Under the pieces are notes generated by a model, which searched no databases, had not been told where the DNA came from, and worked only from the letters and a program-made list of their open reading frames with translations. Shown here in pieces: positions 8,382 through 15,774 of a stretch of DNA of 64,000 nucleotides; position 1 is the first letter of the stretch; the number at the start of each line of letters is the position of its first letter. Both the position numbers and the translations under genes were made by a program. The DNA is from BOG-932 sp965276835 (GTDB taxonomy: Bacteria; Pseudomonadota; Alphaproteobacteria; BOG-932; Roseiterribacteraceae): NCBI GenBank assembly GCA_965276835.1, contig OZ255631.1:620001-684000 (forward strand). The letters are read 5' to 3'.

Positions 8382-8894
8382 TTAGAGCGCGACTGCCATT
8401 TCCGCCAGCTTCGCCATGGTGTTCATATTGCGCGCCGTGCCGGCCTTGGCGGCGGGAATCCGCAGCTTGGTGTGGGCCTGTCCGGACGGGTAATGAACAT
8501 AAATCTCGCGGGCGCCCAACGCGCAGTCTTCGTCGTTCTGGCCGACAGCATGTTTCAAGGCGTCGGTGGGTGGGGCGGCGTCCAAAAAGATTGCGACCGT
8601 GCGGTTGGGCGCGGCTTTCGGGAACGGGTTGTGCTTGAGGACCGCCGCCATCTCCTCGGCAGTCCGCACGACGACGCCGACCGGCTTGCCGGCATATTCG
8701 GCCAGCTTCGCCTCCAGCGCCGCCTTTACCTTGGCTTCGGGCAGGGAACTGGTGAACACGACATTGCCGCTGGCGATATAGGTCTTCACCTTTTCAAAGC
8801 CGGCGGCCTCGCACATCGCCGTCAGTTCGGTCATCGGCAGCTTGCCGGTGCCTCCGACATTGACCGCGCGCAACAGGGCGATGAACTGAGTCAT
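8382..8894 (-). CDS. DUF1697 domain-containing protein
   Basis: A 170-residue cytoplasmic protein of the DUF1697 family. The opening TQFIALLRAVNVGGTGKLPM, the block YIASGNVVF around residue 39, and the ending TARNMNTMAKLAEMA (normally TxRNxxTxxKL) are diagnostic. The biochemical function of the family is unknown. GGGGAAG precedes the ATG. It begins right after the terminator hairpin at 8907-8938, so it is transcribed separately from the haem protein gene upstream. Confidence 0.88.
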   Translation of the reverse strand: MTQFIALLRAVNVGGTGKLPMTELTAMCEAAGFEKVKTYIASGNVVFTSSLPEAKVKAALEAKLAEYAGKPVGVVVRTAEEMAAVLKHNPFPKAAPNRTVAIFLDAAPPTDALKHAVGQNDEDCALGAREIYVHYPSGQAHTKLRIPAAKAGTARNMNTMAKLAEMAVAL

Positions 8895-8906
8895 GGCTTC
8901 CCCGAC

Positions 8907-8938
8907 AAAAAAGGCCGCTACCCCGGAGGATAGCGGCC
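8907..8938 (-). terminator. Rho-independent terminator after the haem c propeller gene
   Basis: On the minus strand GGCCGCTA (8938-8931) pairs with TAGCGGCC (8920-8913) and is followed by six T (8912-8907). It lies 25 bases after the stop at 8963 and just before the DUF1697 start. TTTT on the other flank makes it partly bidirectional. Confidence 0.85.
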
Positions 8939-8962
8939 CGTTTTAGTCTTTAGGTTCAGCGA

Positions 8963-11182
8963 TCAGTCCGCGAGCGGGTTCGGACGCAGCTGAAACTGGA
9001 CCAGCTTGCTGTTCTCGCCTTCGCCGCCTTCCTGATGCCACAGCGTGGAGCTGGCATAGGTTGCGGTCATCTCACGGCCCTTCCAGCCCGCCTTCGGATC
9101 GTTGATGCGGAAGTCCATCCCACGGGTATAGAAGCCCATCGGGTAGGGGACGCGGAAGCTGTAGAGCTTGCCGTCATCCGTGTTCTTCATCATCAGGACC
9201 GAGTCGGAATTGATCGCCGGGAAGAAGTGCGTGTTGGCGCCCTGTTCCATGACGTTCGAGAAGTCCGCCCATTCGGAATAGGCGAAGTCCGACGTGGCCG
9301 AGGTGTGGTCCAGCTTCGGGCTCGGCAGGTCATAGAAGGTCCAGCCTTCCGGGCATTGCTGGCCGGTCGCGGTCGGGCCGTTCAGCACCTTGCACTTGCT
9401 GCGGTCGAACTTGCCGATCTGACCCGACGAGAAGGCAGCCCATGCGATGTTGCTGTCTTTTTCGACGCCGACGCCGCGGATACCGAAGGCCTTGTACTTA
9501 CCGTCCACTTTCGGCGGCTGGTAGAACTCGGTCTTGCAGGTTTCCGGCGGATGCTTGCCGGGGATCATGTGGACGATGCCCGACGGGACATAGGGAACAT
9601 AGCCGGCAAGCCAGACCGAACCGTCCGGAGCCGTCGCGGCGCCGTACAGATAGGTGCTGAGCACGGTGTCCTTGGTGCCGTCGATCTTCGGCGCGCCCGA
9701 GGCGGCCTTGACGTTGGCTTCCTGAGAGTTGCCGCCACCGGTTTCGCCGATATCGCCCGCCAGGGTGAAGGTCGGCGGGTTCCACTTGGACTTGTCCTGG
9801 TCGATCTTGCCGTCGCCGTTGGTGTCGAGCACCATCGGGCACCAGCCGGTCGCTTTCGACGCGTCGTGGGTTTGGTCCCAAACCTTGGTGTTGATCCACG
9901 ACACCGCCTGGGTGTCGCCACTCATATACAGAGTCTCGTTGCCGTCATTGGTAAAGCCCGAATGGTTGCCGCCGACGCACATCGAAATGACGGTGACCTT
10001 CTTGGTCTTAGGATCGTACACCGGCAAAGCCGCGGCCTTCGAATATTGCCCTCCGGACAGCGGAAACAGCTTGGAAGAAGGCACCGAGCCGTCCGAGCAC
10101 CATTTCGGCGCCGGGCCCTCGCGGTAAATCGATGGCATCCATACGCGGCCCTGGCTGTCGATTTCGTCGGCATGAACGCCGGCTGTGTCGTCATGAGGCG
10201 AACCGTCCACGCCGGGGATGTCGACCTTGCTGACCTTGTGGCTCACAGGATCGAGGATTTCCAACGTGCCGTGCAGCGTGCCCATGCCATAAATCGGGCC
10301 GTTCGCGTTGACGTTCGGGTTCCAGCGATAGGACGACGCCTGATCGTGGATGAAGCGGCCCTGGCCCCAATCCTGGATGGTCAGGACGACGTTGCGCTCA
10401 ATGCCTTCGGGGCGCGGCGGAACGGGTGGCAGGGCGCCGGCGGCGATCTTGTCGGTCCACTCGGCATACATCTTAATGCCGCGCTCCTTGCCGAAGTGCG
10501 CCATGTTGTTCTGCATCTGGCCGGACAGGCTCTTGCCGTTGTTTCCGATGGCCGGGTCGCCGTCGGCGCGGGCCATCTGAATGCGCTGGCTCCACGCCTC
10601 GACGCTGTTGCCCGGCGCCAGGATGGTGCGCGTGGTCTTGTCACCTAGCTGGTGACAGAACATGCACTGCTCCTTCATGTTCTCCAGCCAATGCTGCTGG
10701 GTCACCATGGTCGGGGCGATGCCGTTGCCGGTTGCACCGGTGCCGGGAAATTCGCTTTCCGCCGGCGGCTGCAGCAACGAGTACCAATAGGCGGCCGGGT
10801 AATATTCCGCGGCGTCCTTGGCGCTGGGTGCAACTTTGGCGGTCAGGTCGGTCTTGTTGCCCGGCGTCACATCGACCGGGTCGCTGTCGACCAGGCCATA
10901 GCCGCGCACCCAAACCTTGTACTTCGCCTTCGGCAGATCGGGCAGCAGGTATTGGCCCTTGTCGTCGGTGACGACGATCTTGATGTAGCGGGTCGGCAGT
11001 TCGCTCGTCTCGGCGATAACCCAGACACCGGCCTCAGGGCCCTTGGCGCTGGTGACGGTGCCGGCGATGTCGTCGCCGTCCATTTTGATCGCATCGGCTG
11101 CCTGCGCCGCGTGCGGCACGAGCGTGCCCGCCGCCATGAAGAATGTTGACGCGAACAATGCCGCGATCATTTGCCTTTTCAT
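8963..11182 (-). CDS. Periplasmic c-type haem protein: carboxypeptidase-regulatory domain plus propeller-like region
   Basis: A 739-residue exported protein. A signal peptide (about 1-28, ending QAA) is followed by a carboxypeptidase-regulatory-like beta domain at about 36-105 (IAGTVTSAKGPEAGVWVIAE, then TDDKGQYLLPDLPKAKYKVW). Next comes one haem c site, CMFCH at residues 173-177, and about 450 residues of repeated beta blades resembling the NHL/Vgb propeller class. It is a close paralogue of the protein at 15775-17970, which sits directly behind a PQQ dehydrogenase, so an electron-transfer or accessory role with PQQ enzymes is likely. The start at 11182 has GGGAGGAATATCG before it; an in-frame ATG at 11254 would spoil the signal peptide. 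A terminator follows. Confidence 0.8.
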   Translation of the reverse strand: MKRQMIAALFASTFFMAAGTLVPHAAQAADAIKMDGDDIAGTVTSAKGPEAGVWVIAETSELPTRYIKIVVTDDKGQYLLPDLPKAKYKVWVRGYGLVDSDPVDVTPGNKTDLTAKVAPSAKDAAEYYPAAYWYSLLQPPAESEFPGTGATGNGIAPTMVTQQHWLENMKEQCMFCHQLGDKTTRTILAPGNSVEAWSQRIQMARADGDPAIGNNGKSLSGQMQNNMAHFGKERGIKMYAEWTDKIAAGALPPVPPRPEGIERNVVLTIQDWGQGRFIHDQASSYRWNPNVNANGPIYGMGTLHGTLEILDPVSHKVSKVDIPGVDGSPHDDTAGVHADEIDSQGRVWMPSIYREGPAPKWCSDGSVPSSKLFPLSGGQYSKAAALPVYDPKTKKVTVISMCVGGNHSGFTNDGNETLYMSGDTQAVSWINTKVWDQTHDASKATGWCPMVLDTNGDGKIDQDKSKWNPPTFTLAGDIGETGGGNSQEANVKAASGAPKIDGTKDTVLSTYLYGAATAPDGSVWLAGYVPYVPSGIVHMIPGKHPPETCKTEFYQPPKVDGKYKAFGIRGVGVEKDSNIAWAAFSSGQIGKFDRSKCKVLNGPTATGQQCPEGWTFYDLPSPKLDHTSATSDFAYSEWADFSNVMEQGANTHFFPAINSDSVLMMKNTDDGKLYSFRVPYPMGFYTRGMDFRINDPKAGWKGREMTATYASSTLWHQEGGEGENSKLVQFQLRPNPLAD

Positions 11183-11331
11183 CGATATTCCTCCCCAGAG
11201 ATTTGACGACATATATCCCGATTTTTCCCGTGAGGCTACACTCAGTTGCATCATCGGTGCGTGGCTGTGCGCACCGCCATGCGTCGAGATATGATGAAGC
11301 CCGGAATCGCGACGACATTACTATTGAGCCA

Positions 11332-11352
11332 GAACCAGTTCGGCAATGGTTC
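11332..11352. promoter_or_regulatory. Inverted repeat in the divergent promoter region
   Basis: GAACCA (11332-11337) and TGGTTC (11347-11352) are a perfect inverted pair with a nine-base spacer, flanked by further imperfect symmetry (CTATTGAG at 11321 against AAATAG). It lies between the divergent starts at 11182 and 11421, where an operator would be expected. The TetR regulator encoded at 12568-13302 is a possible ligand, by inference. Confidence 0.35.
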
Positions 11353-11420
11353 AAATAGACTAAACTGCTTTGCCATTTATGTTTTTTGCAGGTTTCCCAG
11401 ATGAAGATGAGCGTTGATTC

Positions 11421-12374
11421 ATGAAAGAGGCCGGCAGACGGTGGGCGACCGGCGGCGAGGGGCGACGCGAAATCGCGTCGGGTCACGGCGCCTATGCGGA
11501 GATCGGGTTGCTCGATCCGGCGGGTGCAGGCACCGCGTCCTATGAGATTGCGCCCGGCGTCCCAACCCGCCTGACACCGCGCATCCGCCGGCTGACCGCG
11601 CCCAATCCCGGTTATATGACCGGCCCGGGCACCAACTCATACCTGGTCGGCGACGACGCGGACGGCGATATCGCCGTGATCGACCCCGGCCCATTGCTCG
11701 ACAGCCACATTGCCGCGCTGCTCGGCGCCGGTGGGCGAATCCGCTGGATCTTTGTCACCCATACCCATCCCGACCATTCTCCGGCCGCGGCGATCCTGAG
11801 GGAAAAGACCGGCGCGACCGTACTGGGCATGCTGCCGCCGGTCGGCGAGCACCAGGACCAAACCTTCAAGCCGGACATCGTACTGAAGGATGGCGAGGGG
11901 GTGACGTTGAACGGCTGCGCGCTGAAGGCGATCCACACGCCGGGCCATGCCTCCAACCATCTTTGCTATCTGCTTGACCAGGATCGGCTGCTGTTCACCG
12001 GCGATCACGTGATGCAGGGTTCGACCGTGGTCATCAACCCGCCGGACGGCAACATGTCGGCCTATATCGCATCGCTGCGCATGCTGCAGGGCAAGGGCAT
12101 CGCCTGGTTCGCGCCCGGTCACGGGTTCCTGATCGGCGCCCCCGACGACATGATCGAGGTGCTGGTGCGCCACCGCTTCGTGCGCGAGAGCATGGCGCTG
12201 CGCGCGCTCAAGGAGTTGAGCCCGGCCACGCTGGAGATACTGACGCCGGTTGTCTATGGCGACGTGCCGGCCTTCAAACACCCCTGGGCAGCGCGCTCGC
12301 TGCTGGCGCATCTCAACAAGCTGAAGGCAGACGGCGCAGCGGTGGAGAAAGACGGGGTCTGGCGGGTCCGCTGA
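11421..12374 (+). CDS. MBL fold metallo-hydrolase, LACTB2-like
   Basis: A 317-residue metallo-beta-lactamase-fold hydrolase. The zinc motif HTHPDH is at residues 114-119, followed by TPGHASNH (about residue 174) and FTGDHVM (about residue 194), with a late APGHG. The N-terminal PNPGYMTGPGTNSYL block and a C-terminal winged-helix-like region match the LACTB2/RNase-Z-like hydrolase group often annotated near beta-oxidation genes. Candidate activities include thioester or phosphodiester hydrolysis; sequence does not decide. It diverges from the haem protein gene at 11182. An inverted repeat of the CCAAG type follows the stop codon. Confidence 0.85.
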   Translation: MKEAGRRWATGGEGRREIASGHGAYAEIGLLDPAGAGTASYEIAPGVPTRLTPRIRRLTAPNPGYMTGPGTNSYLVGDDADGDIAVIDPGPLLDSHIAALLGAGGRIRWIFVTHTHPDHSPAAAILREKTGATVLGMLPPVGEHQDQTFKPDIVLKDGEGVTLNGCALKAIHTPGHASNHLCYLLDQDRLLFTGDHVMQGSTVVINPPDGNMSAYIASLRMLQGKGIAWFAPGHGFLIGAPDDMIEVLVRHRFVRESMALRALKELSPATLEILTPVVYGDVPAFKHPWAARSLLAHLNKLKADGAAVEKDGVWRVR

Positions 12375-12381
12375 ATTTTTC

Positions 12382-12545
12382 AACGCCAAGTCCGCCAAGA
12401 AAATCCAAGAATTTAGCCACAGATTACACAGATTAACGCAGATGAAATCATATGAATGATTTCGCTGCGCGAGGCTTCATGAAGCGCCGCAGGCAATAGG
12501 GTTTGGATTTCCTTGGCTTCTTGGCGCCTTGGCGACCTTGGCGTT
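12382..12545. repeat. Nested palindromic intergenic element (CCAAG type), copy A
   Basis: The left arm carries spaced GCCAAG words (AACGCCAAGTCCGCCAAG at 12382-12399). The right arm carries the complement (CTTGGCTTCTTGGCG and onward to GGCGTT, 12512-12545). Inside are CCACAGATTACACAGATTA and a short palindrome around ATCATATGAATGAT. The same design occurs at 63657-63805. No ORF is supported. Confidence 0.75.
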
Positions 12546-12567
12546 AAAATTCTTGTTCTGAATCAGC

Positions 12568-13302
12568 CTACTTCCGCACGGCCTTCGGCTTGGCCGGTGC
12601 GGTCGAACCCGCAAGTTTCTTCAGCCGCGTCAGGCTGGATTCGATCTGGGCGATCGGTTCGCTCAGCAGATGGGCTTGGGTTACACCCTGGTTGGCCAGC
12701 CCGCGATAGACCAGGTCGGTGATCGCGTCGGCGGCTTCGTCGGGCGAGAAGTCGCCCGCGCCGTTCAGGAACGAGAAGGCATAATGCTCGACCCCGCCAT
12801 AGACCATGGCGCGGATGACGGCATCGGGGACGTCCGGGCGGAACTCGCCCGAGGCGACCGCCTCGGCGACGATTCCCAGCGTCCGGCGGGTATAGTTGCG
12901 GTTCAGCTCAAAGATCGCCGTGTCGCGATATTCCGGACCCGGCCGAATCTCCTCGACGATCAGCTTCGTCATCTCCGGCTCTTCGTGAACCACGTTGAGG
13001 TGGCCCCAAATCATGAAGCGCAGGCGGTTCCACGTGCCGGTGATCGATTCCAGGCGGTGGTCGTAATCCCAGATCAGGCCCGAATACCATTGCTCGACCG
13101 CCTTGATCAGCAGTTCGCGCTTAGTTGGGAAATAATGGAAGACGCTGCCTTCGACGACACCGGCGCGTTCGGCGATTTCGCTGACCAGCGTGTCGCTGTA
13201 GCCCTTTTCGCAAAATACGATCCGGGCGTGCTTCAGGATGTCCGCGGCACGCTGTTCGCGGGAAAGCCGGAGGCCTTCTCTGTGCGGGGTTTTTTTCAGC
13301 AT
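12568..13302 (-). CDS. TetR/AcrR family transcriptional regulator
   Basis: A 244-residue one-component regulator. The N-terminal helix-turn-helix spans about residues 18-65 (ADILKHARIVFCEKGYSDT, then VSEIAERAGVVEGSVFHYFP with the family FHYFPTK recognition end). The C-terminal two thirds are helical and would bind a small hydrophobic ligand and dimerise. It is divergent from the PQQ dehydrogenase at 13693 and convergent with the MBL hydrolase, which makes the PQQ/haem locus its probable target. The basic tail AKPKAVRK is unusual but short. Confidence 0.88.
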   Translation of the reverse strand: MLKKTPHREGLRLSREQRAADILKHARIVFCEKGYSDTLVSEIAERAGVVEGSVFHYFPTKRELLIKAVEQWYSGLIWDYDHRLESITGTWNRLRFMIWGHLNVVHEEPEMTKLIVEEIRPGPEYRDTAIFELNRNYTRRTLGIVAEAVASGEFRPDVPDAVIRAMVYGGVEHYAFSFLNGAGDFSPDEAADAITDLVYRGLANQGVTQAHLLSEPIAQIESSLTRLKKLAGSTAPAKPKAVRK

Positions 13303-13692
13303 CTTATAAATGATTGCATGTACACGAGGGCGGGGATTGTGTTGCCGGGGGCCTGATTACGGGCACAAGCCAGGGAACTTAGTGCGCACATCGTCCGCAT
13401 ACAACACAAATTCCGTAAACATGATGGGAAAAGGTTGCTGAATGCAATTGATCGGCGCCCTATACTCGTGATGCGCGGCTTGCGGTGTGAAGAATTCAAT
13501 CCCGCGCCGAGGCTATACTTGCGATGCGATCATCGCCGCCGCGGCCTGGAAACGGGTCCGGAAATTTGCCAGTGGACACATTGAGGCCGGCTTAATAACT
13601 TGAACGATAACAGGCGCGTGACGCGCCGCGCTTCGGCGCCGCCCCATGGCGGCTCAGACCGCCGAGATTCAGGACGACAAAGGGGAATGAAG
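13303..13692. other. Regulatory gap upstream of the PQQ dehydrogenase
   Basis: About 390 bases between the divergent TetR gene and the PQQ dehydrogenase. No gene is supported. An in-frame extension to 13600 encodes MNDNRRVTRRASAPPHGGSD, which is not signal-peptide-like, so I treat it as leader. The promoters of both genes must lie here, but I could not assign -35/-10 pairs or an operator with confidence. Confidence 0.5.
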
Positions 13693-15732
13693 ATGTCCAG
13701 CCATGTGAATTGGAAGATCGCGGCTCTGCTGGCCGGGGTTGCGCTGCTGCCTGGGCTTCCCGCCTTCGCGGCCGACGATTTGAACCAGCCGGCGGGGAAA
13801 GACTGGCCCGCGGTCGGCGGAAGCTGGAACAACTCCCGCTTTTCCACGCTGAACCAGATCAACACCACCAACGTCAAAACGCTGGGCGGCGCCTGGATCC
13901 ATCAATTCGGGGCCGAGCAATCGCGCGCCTCGCCGATCGTGTCCGACGGGCTGATGTTCATCACAGCGGGGTCGCATGCCTATGCGTTCAACCCGGCGAC
14001 CGGGGAGCAGGTGTGGGCGTTCAAGACCGAGGCGCCGGCATCGGGCATGTATAAGGGCATGGCGACCGGCGGCGGCCTTGTCTATGTCGGCCTGTCCAAC
14101 GGCCATATCGTGGCGCTGAAGGAAAAGACCGGCGAACTGGTCTGGACCGGCGCGGTCAGCGACGACCCGCCGTTGAAAGGCCAGGCGCTCCCTGCTGGCC
14201 CGACCTATGTCAACGGCATGGTGATCACCGGTATGGCGAACGGCGACTATGGGCTGGACGGCCGCATCGTCGCGCTGGACGCCAAGACCGGCAAGAAGGT
14301 CTGGCAGTTCAACACCATCCCGAACCCGGGCGAGAAGGGCAACGAAACCTGGCCGGCGGGCGACGATATCTATAAAAAGGGCGGCGGCGGCGTGTGGGTC
14401 AACGGCGCGGTCGATCCGGCGCTGGGCCTGATCTATTTCGGCGTCGGCAATCCGGTCCCGCAATGGGGCGGCGAGCTGCGCAAAGGCGACAATCTCTATA
14501 CCGACAGTGTCGTCGCGCTGGACATCAAAAACGGCAAACCGCGCTGGCATTACCAGGTCGTGCATCACGACATCTGGGAACAGGACCTGGGCACGCCGCT
14601 GGTTCTTTATGATGCAGCCGGCGCTGACGGAAAACAGCATAAGGCCATCGCCGCGATGCGCACCGACGGCATGCTGTTCCTGCTCGACCGCGCCACCGGC
14701 AAACCGGTCTTCCCGATCGAGGAACGGCCGGTGCCGCAGGACCCGCGTTTGATGACCGCGCCCACCCAGCCTTTCTCCAAGGGTGCTGATCAGATCGGCC
14801 CGCACTGCGAGCCCCAGGATCAGATTCCGAAGGGGTTCAAGGCGATGTGCGAGTTCGAGCCGATCAATTTCGACACGCCGAACGCGATGTATCCGATCCT
14901 GACCACCCGGTCGGCGCCGATGTCTTACAGCCCGCAGACCAAGATGTTCTACGCCGCCGGCTCGCCCGGCTGGCCGCTGTGGATCAAGCGTTATCCGGAC
15001 CCGAAATTCTTCATCGCGGTCACCAGCGGCGCGGGGATTCACACGTCCGGCATCATGGCGGCGATCGACGCCAAGACGAACAAGATCGTTTGGGAAAAGA
15101 AGACACCCTATGAAATGCAGAACGGCAGCGGCATGACCACTACCGCCGGCGGCCTGGTGCTGCATGGCGACCCGGGCGGTGAACTTCAGATCCTGGACGC
15201 CAAGACCGGCGATACGCTGTGGACGTTCCAGACCGGCGGCAGCGCGGCCGGTCCGGTTATCTCTTATGAGATCGGCGGGCAACAATATCTGGCGATGGCC
15301 TCGTCCACTGCACTGCTGGCGTTCAAACTGGGCGGCACGGTTCAACCGCTGCCCGCGCCGCCGCCGCCGAAAACCGAGACGACCTTGTCCGGCCGCGTCT
15401 TCCCGACCGACCAGATCGTCTTCTCGCCTGAGATCAGCGATACCGGCCTGGAGTTCGTCCGCAAGACGATCGACGAGCATACGGTCGCGCCGATCCGCGC
15501 CAAGGTGACGGCGGGTACCAAGGTGACCTGGACCAACCAGGGCAAGATCGCCCATGACGCGACCGCCATGGACGGGTCGTGGACCACGGGCGACATCGCA
15601 CCGGGCGCCACCGGCAGTTACACCTTCGCCAAGGCCGGAACCTACGACTACACCTCGAAGGCCGAGCCCTGGCTGCACGGCCAGATCACGGTCGAGGAGG
15701 CGCCGGCGCCGGCCGCGCCGGAGAAGAAGTAG
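13693..15732 (+). CDS. PQQ-dependent dehydrogenase with degenerate cupredoxin-like tail (copy 1)
   Basis: A 679-residue periplasmic quinoprotein. A signal peptide (about 1-27, ending AFA) leads into the eight-bladed PQQ propeller, seen as repeated blade ends such as ALDAKTGKKVWQF and LDAKTGDTLWTF. The metal-site asparagine lies in FGVGNPVPQW; the usual catalytic W-D block reads HHDIWEQD, with Glu where Asp is expected. The last about 100 residues resemble a cupredoxin (VTWTNQGKIAHDA, then GTYDYTSKAEPWLHGQ), but the CxxH..M copper loop is replaced by TSKAEPWL. No vicinal Cys pair is seen. AAAGGGG seven bases before the ATG at 13693 decides the start. The haem c protein gene follows 42 bases later, probably in one operon. 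Confidence 0.82.
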   Translation: MSSHVNWKIAALLAGVALLPGLPAFAADDLNQPAGKDWPAVGGSWNNSRFSTLNQINTTNVKTLGGAWIHQFGAEQSRASPIVSDGLMFITAGSHAYAFNPATGEQVWAFKTEAPASGMYKGMATGGGLVYVGLSNGHIVALKEKTGELVWTGAVSDDPPLKGQALPAGPTYVNGMVITGMANGDYGLDGRIVALDAKTGKKVWQFNTIPNPGEKGNETWPAGDDIYKKGGGGVWVNGAVDPALGLIYFGVGNPVPQWGGELRKGDNLYTDSVVALDIKNGKPRWHYQVVHHDIWEQDLGTPLVLYDAAGADGKQHKAIAAMRTDGMLFLLDRATGKPVFPIEERPVPQDPRLMTAPTQPFSKGADQIGPHCEPQDQIPKGFKAMCEFEPINFDTPNAMYPILTTRSAPMSYSPQTKMFYAAGSPGWPLWIKRYPDPKFFIAVTSGAGIHTSGIMAAIDAKTNKIVWEKKTPYEMQNGSGMTTTAGGLVLHGDPGGELQILDAKTGDTLWTFQTGGSAAGPVISYEIGGQQYLAMASSTALLAFKLGGTVQPLPAPPPPKTETTLSGRVFPTDQIVFSPEISDTGLEFVRKTIDEHTVAPIRAKVTAGTKVTWTNQGKIAHDATAMDGSWTTGDIAPGATGSYTFAKAGTYDYTSKAEPWLHGQITVEEAPAPAAPEKK

Positions 15733-15774
15733 TCCGAGCGTAAGGCAGGTTAAGGCTTAAGGGGAGGATCGACG

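Noticed and set aside
9035..10648. 537-codon frame antisense to the other haem c gene
   Set aside because: Shadow frame; His/Arg/Gly-biased and without a plausible start.
13669..15678. 669-codon open frame antisense to the PQQ dehydrogenase
   Set aside because: Composition shadow of a GC-rich gene. The translation is Arg/Gly/Ala-rich without family features, and the sense frame has a signal peptide and propeller repeats.
15480..15730. Functional type 1 copper centre in the PQQ dehydrogenase tail
   Set aside because: The Cys-x-x-His-x-x-x-Met loop is absent in both copies, so copper binding of the usual kind is not supported.
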